64,000 nt of DNA from Rhizoclosmatium globosum (lineage: Eukaryota; Chytridiomycota; Chytridiomycetes; Chytridiales; Chytriomycetaceae). The stretch covers positions 62,001-126,000 of the forward strand of contig MCGO01000100.1 of NCBI GenBank assembly GCA_002104985.1, written 5' to 3'. The notes beneath the pieces were generated by a model. The model had not been told where the DNA came from. It ran no database searches and saw only the letters and a list, made by a program, of their open reading frames with translations. Position 1 is the stretch's first letter. Each line of letters opens with the position of its first letter. A program made the position numbers and the translations under genes. Shown here one piece after another: positions 1-11,876 of the stretch.

Positions 1-1651
1 GCCACCGTTTCTCGTCCCACCATGTCAATGTTTCCAAAAATCAGGTCTGCGTATCGGATAATGTATTCGCCACCCTCTTTTGCAGTGACGAATACACAAA
101 GAGCAAGATTTTTAGCAGTCATCATGTTTGTACTTGCTTTGTCAGCAACGCGTTGTAAATGCAAGACAAAGTACGAAAATGTGTGGAGGTGTTCGCGAGA
201 AGGACAGTTTTGTTCAATTTCGAATTGAATCTTCTCAATGGTTTCTGGGTTTGGCGGACTGTTTTTATTTGCTGTAACTCTCTGTTAGATATGTTCCTAG
301 AATGCAAAAACGACTGACCAACCGCGATTGAGTCAAGTTTGTCCCAAAAGCCACTTGGAACGAACTCTCCTTTAACTGAAGATAAAAAGTTTTTCAAAAG
401 ACTTGCAATTGTTGCGGGTGTTTCGTTATCCAACGCGACAGGAAACCCAATCGTACTCAAAAGACCATCACCTTCCCATAATCCGACACCATGTCTTGAT
501 TCTTCAAACTTGAATGATATTATTGAACTATTGATGGAAGATCTTGAACTGTCGCTACTTTTAAGTGACTGGTGTTCTCCGTCCATTTGCAGCAATTTGG
601 AAGAATGCGAGCTTGTTGAGCCACTCGTTGCAATTAGAGAGAAATTTGTTTGATCTGAAGTCTTTTTTTGACGCAAATGGGGCCACTCCTTCAACGGTTG
701 ATTTGATGAAACTTCTTTTGTTCTTGAGGTAACAGAAAAAGGACGACGCAAAATACTTTGCTCCCGAGAGAAAGTCTTTTTGACAGATTTTTTCCGGCTT
801 AGTGCTGAACGTCTGCTTTGATATGTTTCCTTGAATTTAAGCGCCCACTCTTTGACTCGCTTTTGACTTCCTGGAACGCGGTATATTCCTTCAGTATTCA
901 GCAGTTTCTTACGTTCAAGGTATTCAACGCATTGGACAACTATATCTGGAATACCATTCTTACAACCTAAAGAGGAGGCTTGCTGAATTGTGGTGTTGAA
1001 GATTGGTCCCTCGAGGTCAACACTTGAGTGCTTTATTGACGAAGGCCGAGTTGGGCGTAAATCATTGGTTTTCATATTTGTATGTGATCGTGATTTTGAG
1101 CCAGTAAATGCGTTGGCGACAAGTTGCGAAAAGGACTGTTGGTGGGAGCGTCGGTTGACTTGAAGTTGTGAGCTTGAACTGTTGTTACTTGAAGAGGATG
1201 AGTGAAGACTGGTAGGTGAGGCCGTGCCATTTTTTCTCTGGCTGACAGTGTTCTCCGCACTGTGACAACATATTCAGGCCCCTTTTACGGAAATAACTAC
1301 TCACATGTCTTGATCATTTTTCAATTGATGGGATATACTTTTTGTGAAAGCCAGTAAGGTCTTGAAAAACGACTTTGTCGAAGATAATGTCTCTGATGTG
1401 GACAGAGGAAGATGAAGAGAACGCCTGCGGACTTGAGGTTCTGAAGCTTCAACTGGGACAGAAGTTGATTGGTGGGTTTGGGTGTGGAATAAAATATTGA
1501 GTTGTCTGCGATGAAGCGAAGGAGAACTTTGGTTGCTCTGCACAGCCCGTGCAGAACCGAGAAACGTAGACGGAGACGCCACTGGATAAGAGAGTGTTGT
1601 ACTCTTTTCCTTCTTGTGTGCTATTGGAGTCGAAGACTTAGGGCTGGCCAT
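1..1651 (-). CDS. RhoGAP-domain protein (3' part lies beyond the left edge)
   Basis: Predicted GTPase-activating protein for Rho-family GTPases. The first exon (from about 1651 to 1304) encodes a Ser/Thr-rich, disordered N-terminus starting MASPKSS. A GTGAGT donor at 1304 and an acceptor ending at 1261 join it in frame to the long second exon. That exon carries the RhoGAP start GIPDIVVQCVEYL and the arginine-finger segment GIYRVPGSQKRVKEW, then a Ser-rich loop and LLKNFLSS. An intron (about 324-283) then switches frame to PPNPETIEKIQFEIEQN, followed by FSYFVLHLQRVADKAS and NMMTAKNLALCVF, typical of the RhoGAP C-terminal half; coding continues past base 1. The domain is interrupted by an insertion of roughly 100 low-complexity residues between its first helices. 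Family assignment is secure. The start is uncertain because the frame stays open to 1777. The target GTPase cannot be told. Confidence 0.85.
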
Positions 1652-2470
1652 TGTGAGTTCTTGAAAATTCGATGACTGTGTCCAGTATTTTAAGAAAAAA
1701 GGTAAGACAAACTGTAAATAGCGTTCGTTGGTAAAGTCAAATAGGAGCTCCGAGCAAAAGAGTTTCCAGTGGCGCAAGCACTTTTTCCGAATTCAAGCCG
1801 GTTAAATTGTGTCAATACTGTTCTTTCGTTATACCTTTTGGGAAAGACCAACAAAGAACGAAGACAAAGGATGGAGCAGTTAAGTAATAATCTCATAGAC
1901 TTTTAGTTTCATCAAACATGGTCTTCTTGGCCTTACACAAGCCACAGATTTTATGAACCATCTCTCATCACAAGAACAAGTCAAAAACTTGGTGAACGAC
2001 GCAAACAACATAATTGTACCACTTCAATACGGTTAGGGATTTGTTGGAGAATTGGAAAGGCAAAGCTGGAGGAGAAGGGCATTGATCCCTTTGCCTCTCG
2101 CATGCAAAGCGAGCGCTCTACCATATGAGCTACACCCCAGTTGTCTGGCTGCAGTGCATATTAATAATCATATTTCATACCTGTAAGTTTTAATGGAGAA
2201 CAGGTTTGGCTGTCTTCCTTTTGTCCCTACGGTCACTGGATGTATTTTCTTATCATTGTGTGAGACTCCAAGATCTTCGAGGTATTCATTTCACAATGTC
2301 AAGCTGTAGGATTTTTGCATTTACTTACGGGTAGGAATTAATTAAAAGAGCAGTATTAGAAGTATGGAAAGGTGGAAGCCAACAGAAGATCTTTCAAGTA
2401 CTGCTGAGTGTCCTTTAACAATCTTTTAACATCGCTCTTTCTTTTATTTATAGAAATTACTCAAAAAACA
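1652..2470. other. Intergenic region holding only the tRNA
   Basis: Apart from the tRNA-Ala I see no supported gene here. Open frames between 1690 and 1896 on the minus strand could be 5' leader or an upstream exon of the RhoGAP gene, but nothing recognisable is encoded. A pyrimidine-rich tract ending TTTATAG at 2453, just before the BET1 start, could be the acceptor of an intron in the BET1 leader. Confidence 0.4.
2067..2139 (-). tRNA. tRNA-Ala (anticodon TGC), imperfect acceptor stem
   Basis: On the minus strand the sequence folds as a tRNA: TA at 8-9, D stem GCTC/GAGC, anticodon stem CTCGC/GCGAG around loop TTTGCAT (anticodon TGC, alanine), variable loop AGGCA, and T stem AAGGG/CCCTT around ATCAATG. 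A at position 54 also occurs in other eukaryotic tRNA-Ala genes. Position 3:70 would be the G:U pair that marks tRNA-Ala. The acceptor stem has two mismatches (1:72 T-C and 6:67 T-T), and there is no clear TTTT Pol III terminator just downstream. No intron. It may be a weak functional gene or a decaying copy. Confidence 0.8.
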
Positions 2471-3216
2471 ATGTCATACCGTCGACCTGTTGGCTCCAAC
2501 TCTCCATACGGCGGAGCCAGCAACAACCATAACGGAGGAGGATATGGAGGATTCGGTGGAGAGAATGCAATGCTGCAACAGAACGATGAGCATGTCGACC
2601 AACTGTCAGCGAAGATGTCGGTTCTCAAAGAGGTTAGCCGTCACCATCGTCCACGACGCATCAAAGTCTCCTGTGCGAGTCTAGAATGTTGGGCTGTGAT
2701 AAGAAGATGATGAGAAGTGATGGAAGAACAGGATCAATATTAGGAACCTCCACATGACAGTTCCCCACGATGGGAAGCTTCCCACAGGAAAGGGCTTGCT
2801 AAACTTGGAAAAGGATAGCCAATAGATGAGTGGGTTTGGGGTTTTACGGGTTGAGGAGGGGACGGACTGCACATCGGATGGTAGGAGTGCAGTAATACCA
2901 GGTTGAAATCGACAGAGTAACAAACATTCATACCGAGAGTCTGTTACTATTAGAGCTCTACTGTAAACCTGGGCTGTCACTCACAACTAACCCTCTCTCC
3001 GCTTAGATTTCACTACAAATTGGTGACGAAGTAACATATCAGAACAAAATGCTCAACAGTATGGGAGAAGATTTCGACAAAACAGGAGATATTCTTGGAG
3101 GTACGATAAAGAAGCTCGGGCAGATTGCACGGAGCCCGAATGGATGGTGGATGCTGTGGTTGATGGCGTTTGTGGTTGTTGTTGTTATGTATATGATTCT
3201 TAGCAGGCTTTTCTGA
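2471..3216 (+). CDS. BET1: BET1-like ER-Golgi SNARE
   Basis: Small tail-anchored Qc-SNARE of ER-to-Golgi vesicle fusion, about 123 residues from two exons. Exon 1 (2471-2632) encodes a Gly/Asn-rich start and NDEHVDQLSAKMSVLKE. Exon 2 (3007-3216) continues in phase 0 with ISLQIGDEVTYQNKMLNSM, GEDFDKTGDILGGTIKKLG and a C-terminal membrane anchor (WWMLWLMAFVVVVVMYMIL) ending in SRLF. The ELSAKV-like start of the SNARE helix and the single C-terminal anchor are standard for Bet1. The intron (GTTAGC...CTTAG, 374 nt) is far longer than most in the window. The protein would sit on ER and cis-Golgi membranes facing the cytosol. Confidence 0.92.
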
Positions 3217-3304
3217 TGAATGTGGCGATAAAGGATGAGTAAAAGTAGAGACGCTGTGTTACTGTAAGTTTTCGGACACTTTACCAAACACAACTTTGCA
3301 ACAA

Positions 3305-5354
3305 ATGGCCGCCGAACGAGACATCGCCGCCGCCACGCTCGCCCTCGAGAACGGCGACGGAACACGCGCGGCCACGCTGCTGACCAAGGCGATCGCTGTT
3401 GCGCCGAGTGCCGCGCTGTTCGACCTCCGCGCGGCCGTGTTTGCAAAACTTGGAAACACAGACGCGGCGCTCAGAGACGCGAACTCGGTCGTTCAACTGG
3501 ATCCGCACTCGCCCGTGGTTGGTGTTGGTTCTTCTTGGTGCCTCCATCCCGCTCTTACCTCCGAGACAGGGCTATCTTAGGGCCGCCCGTATCTTCAGAA
3601 AGAAGGGCTTGAACGATGCTGCCTTCAAAATATGTCGAATTGGTGTTTCAAAAATCAGAAGCAATGATCCTGACAGAAAGGTGGCTAATTACTCGTCTTT
3701 CCGTGTTGGTCTGACATTCTCTTTGTGATGAATAGGCCTTGAAGCTGTTTACTTGGATGTAGCCGGCAAGCTTGGAATTTCTCTTAAACGCCAAAAGAAG
3801 GAAAACGCAACACCCTCTGGTCAAAAGCAGCCTCTCTCGAAGCCTCAAAATGGTGGAGACCCTGGCGGTGCACCCACTGAGACTGAAGTTATTCCGTTAC
3901 CCCCACCGCTCCCAACAATCATCCACAACTTTGGCTCTCACTCCATTCCTTTCGAAATTATTCAAGCAATTTTTGAGCTCCTTCCTCTCAAAGAAATAAC
4001 AAAGTGCCTGCGTCTCTCGTCCTCAATCCGTGCCATGCTCAGCAATAACAAGTTTCTATGGCGCGATTTGGACCTGTCGAAATACTCTCATAAAGTAACA
4101 GATACTACAATCACGTCATTGATGCTCCGCGGGCGAGACCAGATTCGGACCATTGTCTTGAAAGACTGTTCGAAAGTGACCAAAGCGGGGATTCGCGCCG
4201 TCTCCAATTCAAAGTCAAAGCTATCATGTTTTGAGTTTACATTTAACCGGAAAGTTGCTTCAGAATTGCTTGTTGCTGCTGTTCGTGCATATTCTGGAGA
4301 CTCTATTCGTCGTGTGAATTTGTCAGGGACGAGTATTTCCGACGAAGGCGTTGGACTACTTTTTGACAAATGCTCTGGACTGGAGGAACTGTCACTCTCT
4401 GAGTGTCCTTCTTTGACGGATGCTTCTTTGAACACAACTCTCAGACTCGTTCTCTCACACAAGCAACAGCAACTTCAAAGTGACGAGCCAACTGCTGTGT
4501 CTATTCCCCTTTATTCCCTGAAATCACTCGACGTGTCAAATAACCCAAACCTCTCTGATAAACTGGGTGGCAACGTTGCCCGATGTTTTCCTTCGCTGAC
4601 CACCATCGTCCTCGATAAACTGCCGTTGATGACAAATCGCACATTGGAAGCCCTTGCGCTTCATTGTAAACAGATGGAGTCTGTTAGCGCGACAGGAATC
4701 ACGTTCAACTACATCCAGGGAGGAGAAGGCGGGAATACTTGGAACACGTCGATGCTTCTCATGGCAAAAGAATGTAAAAATCTGAAAGCCATTCGCATCG
4801 GATCTTGCAAATTTGTGGAAGACGCGGGACTAGACGCTTTAACAGCCCTCTGTCACAACCTTGAAGTCCTTGGTGAGTCTGTTCAATGCCACGATTGGGG
4901 TTCTAATCCAAACATCAATGAAGAATTCCCTAAATCTGCAAACATAACCGATAGATCTCTTGCCAAAATCGGGACACGCTGTAAATTACTTACACATCTG
5001 ACGGTGTCAATGTGTCCCAATCTAACTGACACGGGCATCATCAACTTCCTGCAACGACAAACAGAGCTGAACAAGCTCACAAACTTGGACATTTCCGCGA
5101 ACCCGCGCATCACAGATAAAACCATGGAAGCGTTATGTGTGTATGGGAAGGGTTTGGTTGAGTTGAACATGTCAGGATGTGGATTGACTGGAGCGAGCAT
5201 TTTGCAGTTTGCCAAGATGAAGTCAGAAGTTGGGAAAGCGGGGGGTAAGAAGTTGGCGGTGTGGAATTTGGATCGATGTAGTGGTGTCGGGAATGAGACT
5301 GTGGTTACCGTGAGAGGATTACTGCCACGAGCTCGGATCACGGCGAATTTGTAG
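3305..5354 (+). CDS. TPR/F-box/LRR protein, Dia2/Pof3 type
   Basis: Predicted substrate-recognition subunit of an SCF ubiquitin ligase. The N-terminus has TPR motifs (AAATLALENGDGTRAATLLT, then FDLRAAVFAKLGNTDAALRD and GYLRAARIFRKKGLNDAAF). An F-box follows (SIPFEIIQAIFELLPLKEI...NNKFLWRDLDL), then a run of cysteine-containing leucine-rich repeats to the stop (for example LEELSLSECPSLTDASL and LVELNMSGCGLTG). TPR + F-box + LRR is the arrangement of yeast Dia2 and fission yeast Pof3, which act in replisome disassembly and genome stability. Introns lie near 3513-3570 and from 3681. The second is awkward: the acceptor at 3735/3736 gives the best protein (LEAVYLDVAGKLG) but is one base out of frame, while the AG at 3769/3770 keeps frame and loses that segment. 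The large third exon is intact. Confidence 0.82.
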
Positions 5355-5476
5355 GATGGGTTTTTTGGTATAGTGGTGATTGTGGTATCGATTGAGATGG
5401 AAGTGTGGGTATGAACATAATTATATTTGGAGCAATACAGCAGAGACCAATCAACCATTTGAGTGCATCACTTGAA

Positions 5477-5795
5477 CTAAAACTTCTCGTCGTCGCAGTC
5501 GTCGTCGAATTCTGTGAGAAGAGTGGGCTATGAGTAACGCAACAACAACAACGCAAGGCAGCAAAAAGAGACTCAACTGTTGAAGAAGTCCTGGTCGGCG
5601 AGTCTCTCCTGTTCGAATGCCAAAGACGAGAGACGTTGTTGTTAGCAACAAACAGGACTTGGACTGAGTTGATCTCACCTGTGGCTGGCCACCAAACTGA
5701 ATCGCAGCCTCAACTTGACCCGCGGTGGATTCGGGCGTTTCCATCGCATCCTCCATCTCTTGTTGCTGCTTGGACTTGGAGCTGCTCGACGACAT
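5477..5795 (-). CDS. CSN9/CSNAP (SMAP1)-like small acidic protein
   Basis: A 60-residue protein from three exons: 5795-5679, 5608-5578 (31 nt) and 5511-5477. Spliced, its C-terminus reads ERLADQDFFNKFDDDCDD followed by EKF. This closely matches the conserved tail of plant SMAP1 (LADADFFNKFDDDFDD) and the DFFNDFEDLFDDDD tail of human CSNAP/COPS9, the ninth and smallest COP9 signalosome subunit. The N-terminal part is low-complexity (Ser, Gln, Glu). By family, it would bind the signalosome, which removes NEDD8 from cullins. Both introns have GT-AG ends and the phases fit exactly, so the tiny gene is well supported although each exon alone looks trivial. It starts 59 bp from RPGRIP1L on the opposite strand. 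Confidence 0.72.
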
Positions 5796-5854
5796 TTTTG
5801 TGTGGAGTGTTTTGTCACTCTCTCACCCAAAACCTCCCTCAAACACACCCAAAG
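5796..5854. promoter_or_regulatory. Shared divergent start region, CSN9-like/RPGRIP1L
   Basis: Only 59 bp separate the two start codons, so the 5' leaders must overlap or the promoter must be bidirectional. No TATA box seen. Inference from spacing only. Confidence 0.4.
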
Positions 5855-8800
5855 ATGACGATGGCTCGCTCGCACGCCGTGGTCATGGCGGGTATGGGTG
5901 GGAAGATACTTGGTATGCCACATTGGTCCTGTCATTGAATATTCGCTAACGTTGATATTCGAATTCCATAGACAGACAGGAAGAAGACGAAGTGTATAAA
6001 CTGCGATCAGAGAACTTGTCACTCAAGAAGAAACTCAATTTGCAGGATGATCGAGCCAAAAAGTAAGAATTCAGTAGACCTGAGACTTCACGGACGCGCT
6101 TTAAAGTACACTCACAGACTTACTGTCAAAGTCCAGCGCTTATCAGAAGATCTCGTCCGAAACAAAGAAATAATGGCTGGAGATGATAGCAAACTGGGAA
6201 AACCGAAACCTATAAAAGGTTCGTTAGAAGGCAATTCAAATGCTGACATCTTATATTCGAATCGTTACTCTCAGGAGAATTCAAAAATATTGAGGAAGCG
6301 TATAGTTTGATCGAAGATCTGAGAGATCAACTGAAGGAGCTCACAAAAGAAAATACTGTGACAAGGAATAAGGTGTGAAGCTTAAATTTATGAGACACTC
6401 ATTGACCCTAGCATGTATAGATGCAATACTTTCGTACCCTTCATGAAGCTGAATCTCGAAAACGAACACCATATGATCATATTCCTCCACGAATTCAAGG
6501 CGTATGTACCTTATATTTTACAGCCACTGAATTAACGTAGAAACTGAGCAGCAGTCGGCCAAGAAACGTCTACATCCAAGCTTAGTCGTAAAATCAAAAC
6601 CAGGTGGAATGGCATCGGCCAGAACCTCCGGGAATCCTTCTCCTGAACCTCCACAACATCACAACCAAGAAGAACTTGATAAACTGTAAGATCCAGAAAG
6701 CAATTGGTTTTTTACTTATTCATTTACTGATTAGGGAGGAGATGAATGGAATGCTCAGACTGAAACTGGGTGAAGCCGATGCTGAAGTTGAAAAGGCAAA
6801 GCAGGAATCCATACGATTTCAAGAGGCGCTAGAAAAGTTTGTCTATTTGACAAGTGCGATAGAATCTAATCCCAGCTATATTCAGAGATCAGCATCAACA
6901 TGAAATTGATCGAGCCGCACTTCAACTTGAACTAGCAGATTCTCGAAAACGCGAACGAGAGCTTGCCGGAAAATATGACGCGCTTGACGAGCGATTCAGA
7001 GCTATGCTGGAAGCACACCAAGAAGCACTTCGTGTCTCAGATGAGCTAAACGCAGATCTGAAAGAAGAACGACGCAGATGTGTCGAAATGGAACACGAAG
7101 TCAAAAAAGCGTATGGAGCAGGTCAAGAAAATGCTGAGGTAACGTTCTCCTTAATCTTGAAATTATACTCATTGGAAAACTACTTTGTAGCTGTTGGCTT
7201 TAATTGACGACCTTCGTGAGGAAAAGCGACTGCTAGAGCAAGAGCAAGCAAACTTGTTGGACGCTCAATTCAATCGTGATCGTGAAGAAGAGTATCAACA
7301 TGAAATCGAGGAGCTACGAGACAATTTGAGAAAGCATATACAGGATCTCGCGTTCCACTTGGATGAGAAGCGAGCGATTCACGAAGAAAATGAGTCCCTT
7401 AAAGGTAAAACCCGCTATTGCCTTCTTGTATATCTAACTGGCTGCATTTGCGTGCAGAACATCTCCGTGAGCTTAGGGACGAAAAGCACGACACTGACAA
7501 ACGAATGTTTGAAATCCAGCAAGAACTGGATGAGCTGCGCGAAAAAATGAACTTTTTCTGCAAAAACGGAGAAATCGATATCTCCGAGATTGAAGAAGCT
7601 CTGTCGATTGTTCGTCTCAGGAGAGAACGCGGGATTTCGTTGGATTTCTTGCTTGAAGCGGAGGAGCTTTATGCTGTGAGTGAAGAAAGATGATTTAAGT
7701 TGTACTTACTTTTTTGCAGGACAAAGAAGTTCTCCAAGAGCTGCGCGTTCAATATGCAGACTGTATTCATGAGCTCGAAAAAGTCCGCAAGCTATTGTAC
7801 TTACAGGAGCACATCAACAAGGACTATAAGCTCGAATGTGAGGAGTTGAATAGGAAAATGGAAGCTCTTAAGAACGGATACGGTAATTCTTGATCAACAA
7901 TGTTCGATATTCTCATGTGACTTTGATTAGAATTGAGACTGGAAGAAGACTCAAGGTTGCTGGATCTTCGTTCCAACAAAATCGCGCTTCTCGAAGGACA
8001 ACTCAAGAGTATTGTGTACGGAACAGCAAAAGTGCCAGCAGAAATTGAGAAGCCTAAAGATGATGACGATATTGTCGAGCTTGCCACTGGTGAGAAACTG
8101 CGTTGTTTCTGTGAGTCGATATTGACGATTGTAATTAAGGTCAAAACCTCATTGAGATTCATATTGAATCGGCTCTCATCTCCGACGATGGAATGTACCA
8201 TATCAGAAAACTTGGCCTCGACATGGAGGATTCTGCCAAACTCACAACATTCATTCACTACGACTTCTTCGAGTTTGAAACCCAAGTGTCTCCGATGGGA
8301 CTCAGCCAAAAACCTGTCTTCAACTTCACCTCCAAGTACAAAGTCTACACAGACGACTTCTTTCTACAATATCTTCAGTCAAAGCATACAGTGCTCAACT
8401 TTGCTGTTTCAAATGGTGTCGAATTCTTCAATGTTGGAACTTGTAACGTTGTAATGAAGGAGCTCACCGACCCAGACCGGACAGACCGACTACGATACTA
8501 CGCAGACCTTATCAGTAATCACGATAACCGAACTATTATCGGAAAAGTCGACTTTGGTTTAAGAGTACGTCTTCCAATGGCTCAAGCTATTCGTTCTTTC
8601 AAAGAACGCACAGTGGCGCTTAATTTGCTTACTGTCTCCGACAAAGAAGTATCAAGCCGCAGGTTCAGACCTCGTGCAGACACGAATGATTTGGTTATTC
8701 GTATCATCAGTTGTTCTCATCTACGACAACCACCGGGACGAATTCCTGCCGTGTTTGCAAGCTTTCAGTTCTATATACATGAAACAATGGTTACAGACAC

Positions 8801-11776
8801 TATTCGTAACAGTACAAGCCCATTGCTCAACTTTCTTCGAATACTGCCATTGCCTATGACATCAGATTTGGATCGATACCTACGCACGGCTAACCTTCAT
8901 ATTATGATTTTGGATGATAATGATGGTATTGAAGACTTTGAATACGGATCCGTTTCAGTGCCATTGCTTCCATTAGCTTTGGGCGAAAAGATCTACGATG
9001 AATATTTCTTGACTGACGGATTTGGCAACGGAAAAAGCAAAGTTACGATTAGCTTGGAGTGGTCAAAGCCATACAAGCTCAATGTTGTTCCGCTAATTTC
9101 TCAACTGGATGAACAAGCCGCATCCAGCCAGGATAGGTCAAACCGCGCCGTCCATAGTCAAGATGATGGCGAAGAAGATTCTGAAAAAAGAAGTCAATCC
9201 GGCACAAGTCGGACAGATGCCGAGTCTGATTCGATGGATAAATTCGAGGAGAAGAAACAGAAATACAAGCGCCGAAACTTTGAGGATATGAAATCAGACG
9301 ACGGGTCATCCAGACCGCAGGAGTCAGAGAGTGAGTCGACGGCTGAAGGCTCCAGTTCGGCAGAGAAGGCCAACCACTCAAAAATATCGAAAGAATCCAC
9401 CACAACTGGAAAATCGGAAGAAGTTCGGCATGGCAGTTCCACCTTAGCTACTCATAAATCCAGCTCAGAGTTGAGGAAGCAGCAAGAGGCTCACTCGACA
9501 AAAACTAGCAAAGCCAATTTAGTGAATGAGAAACATACCTTAGAACCAGAAACAAATGCAAGCGATGGGGCGAACAAGGAACACAAAAAGCCAAGTGTTG
9601 AGAATATTAAGTCTGCAGAAAACCTACAACGTGTGAATAGTGAAGGCTCCAAGATTAACAAAGACAAAAGTAAATCGCAACCTCAGCTCAAATCAAGTAG
9701 TGATAATTTGCAGTCGCAGAAGGCGTCTTCTCACAAATCAATGAATGATATCACGGATTCTAAAGGAGGCCAGTCAAAAGTCTCTCATGAACTGAAACAC
9801 AGTAAAGATGAGCTCAAGTCCTCCAAAAAAGCCCTCGAAAAGGTCGAAAAGGAGGAAAACGATCCAAGAAAAATATCCCTAAAATCCTTGAGGGAAGAGG
9901 AGGCGAAAAAGGACAACGAAAAGCAAGCATCCCATAAATCCTCACAAAAGTCACTTTCAAAAGACGAGAAACATTCAAAGAGTAAAGAATCAGTGAAAGA
10001 TATCAAGAGAAGTAAGGCGGACCTGGCCCATTCCAAGAGCAAAGACGGGTTGGCAGACCATCGATCTTCTCAACAATCTTTGGATAGCTCTAAAAGCAGC
10101 AAAGAATCAGTCGATAAAGATGCCGACTCAGAATCAAAATCTCATCGAGACAGTACAAATTCCTCCACGTCTCAACTTGAGTCCAAGAATAGCGACGAAG
10201 ACGAAGAAACAAGTAATTTGAGAAAGTCGTCTCGTGATGAAGACTCGAGTGAATTGAAATCGTCATCAAAGTCTTCAGCATCTAAATCAAAATCGTCGAA
10301 ATCCAAAACAAGCAGCAGCAGCAAACAAACCAAATCAACGTCTGACGAAGAAACCAGTAGCCACAAAAAGTCTTCCAATGACGAAGAATCCAGTGACTTA
10401 AAATCAACTTCCAAATCATCAACTTCCAAGTCAAAATCATCAACGTCAAAAACCAGCAGCAGCACGAAAAAGTCAGTCACAATAACTGATGAAGAAGATA
10501 CAACAGAGTCACATGATGAAGAAGACTCAAGCGAAAACAAGACATCTGCTTCAAAGTCATCCAAATCAAAATCCTCGAAATCAAAGACGGATACCAGTTC
10601 TCCCATATCTTCAAGCAAGGAGCCTTCCGAAAAGTCGGATTCTGGGGAGGCCGATGAAGAGTGAGTTATCATATTTGGAGATTGGCAATTCCAATATAAC
10701 AACAAAAATTATAGCACCAGTTCAACGCCGAAAGCAAAATCCAAAAAGTGCGTTACATTGATTCTTTGTTCGTATTTGGAAAAACTAACGCATATAATGA
10801 TAGATCTACGTCAGAAGAACCTGACACTACCTACTCCAAGTCATCTTCAACATCATCTCTTGACTCTCTTCATAGTGCCCATAAATCTAAAAATAGCTCA
10901 TCAGAATCTTTGATCTCTGGCTCATCAGATACCGTCAAACCCAAAAAATCAGACTCAAACGAATCCCTTCCGTCCTCCTCTAGTTCAAGACAAAGTAGTA
11001 TTCTTTCAGATGCAGAACACAGCTTGTTTCGTTCGTCAGATGAAAGCAATAGTCGCTCAAAGCACTCTGAAAGTGAGTCACAGAAAGACACGTCAAGCTC
11101 GAAGCAAAACACAACCACAGAAGAAGAAACAACAGACACTCATAACAAAAGCTCAGAGTCTCTAATATCTACAGATAATGACAATAGCGAAACATCGTCC
11201 GTCAAAGATACACGAAGTACTTTACTCACAATTCGTTTGGAAGAAATTCTTTTCAAGACTCAGTCGCCAAAGACATCAAGACTTCTGCGAAATGTCAATC
11301 AGTTCTTTGTTAGCTTTGAATTTCTGAATTACCCTCCCGAAGAACTGGAGACACATTCTATTCAACGAGATGACAGTGGTGCTCACGCAATTACGTTCTC
11401 GAAAAGTATGCTATTATCCGTTAAATTTACGTAATACTCAATATTTTATCTTAAAGCCTTTAGCTTACATCCTTTCAAAAATGAACGTGCTCGACATGAT
11501 TTAACACGGGTGATGAATTCTCGAGACCAACGGGACACCACAGTTTTATTCACTGTTGTCTCTGAACCTACTGAAGATTCGGATCCGGATTCAGAATGTG
11601 AGGATATTGCATTCGCCAAACTGGATCTACTTGAATTAGCGGATGAAAGTATAAACGATGGAATCGACTCTGTCCGAAAAGAATTGCAAGTATGGGACGC
11701 AAACGGTGATATTTTGATGGGAACATTAGTTGTGTTTGTCAAAGGAATTTCAATTCTCGCAGAATGCTTGGAATAA
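5855..11776 (+). CDS. RPGRIP1L: RPGRIP1L-like ciliary transition-zone protein
   Basis: Homologue of RPGRIP1L (NPHP8/MKS5/Ftm), the scaffold that assembles the ciliary transition zone. About 15 exons. The first half (5855-8090) is coiled coil with family-typical pieces such as YDHIPPRIQG, EEKRLLEQEQANLLDAQFNR and LLDLRSNKIALLEGQLKSI. A C2 domain follows (NLIEIHIESALISDDG...VYTDDFFLQYLQSKHTVLNF) ending in the signature VRLPMAQAIRSFKER. A second C2 (DLVIRIISCSHLRQPPGRIP...LHIMILDDNDGIEDFEYG) runs to about 9080. After a long Ser/Lys/Asp/Glu-rich stretch (9100-11200) comes the C-terminal RPGR-interacting domain (FFVSFEFLNYPPEELETHSI...SECEDIAFAKLDLLEL). The three globular domains and their order match the animal protein. 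The charged insert looks longer and more repetitive than usual. The start codon is chosen because it opens an in-frame exon 59 bp from the divergent CSN9-like gene. Confidence 0.93.
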
Positions 11777-11876
11777 AGTGATAAGGCCCAGACCAAAGAT
11801 TTGCATTTCGTCTTCATATTCGTTTGACACTTTTGGGGCTGAATATAATTGTCAGTGGAAACGATCGCTCAGGAGA

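Noticed and set aside
2700..2720. Box C-like ATGATGA in the BET1 intron as a C/D snoRNA
   Set aside because: No CTGA box D at suitable distance and no terminal stem seen.
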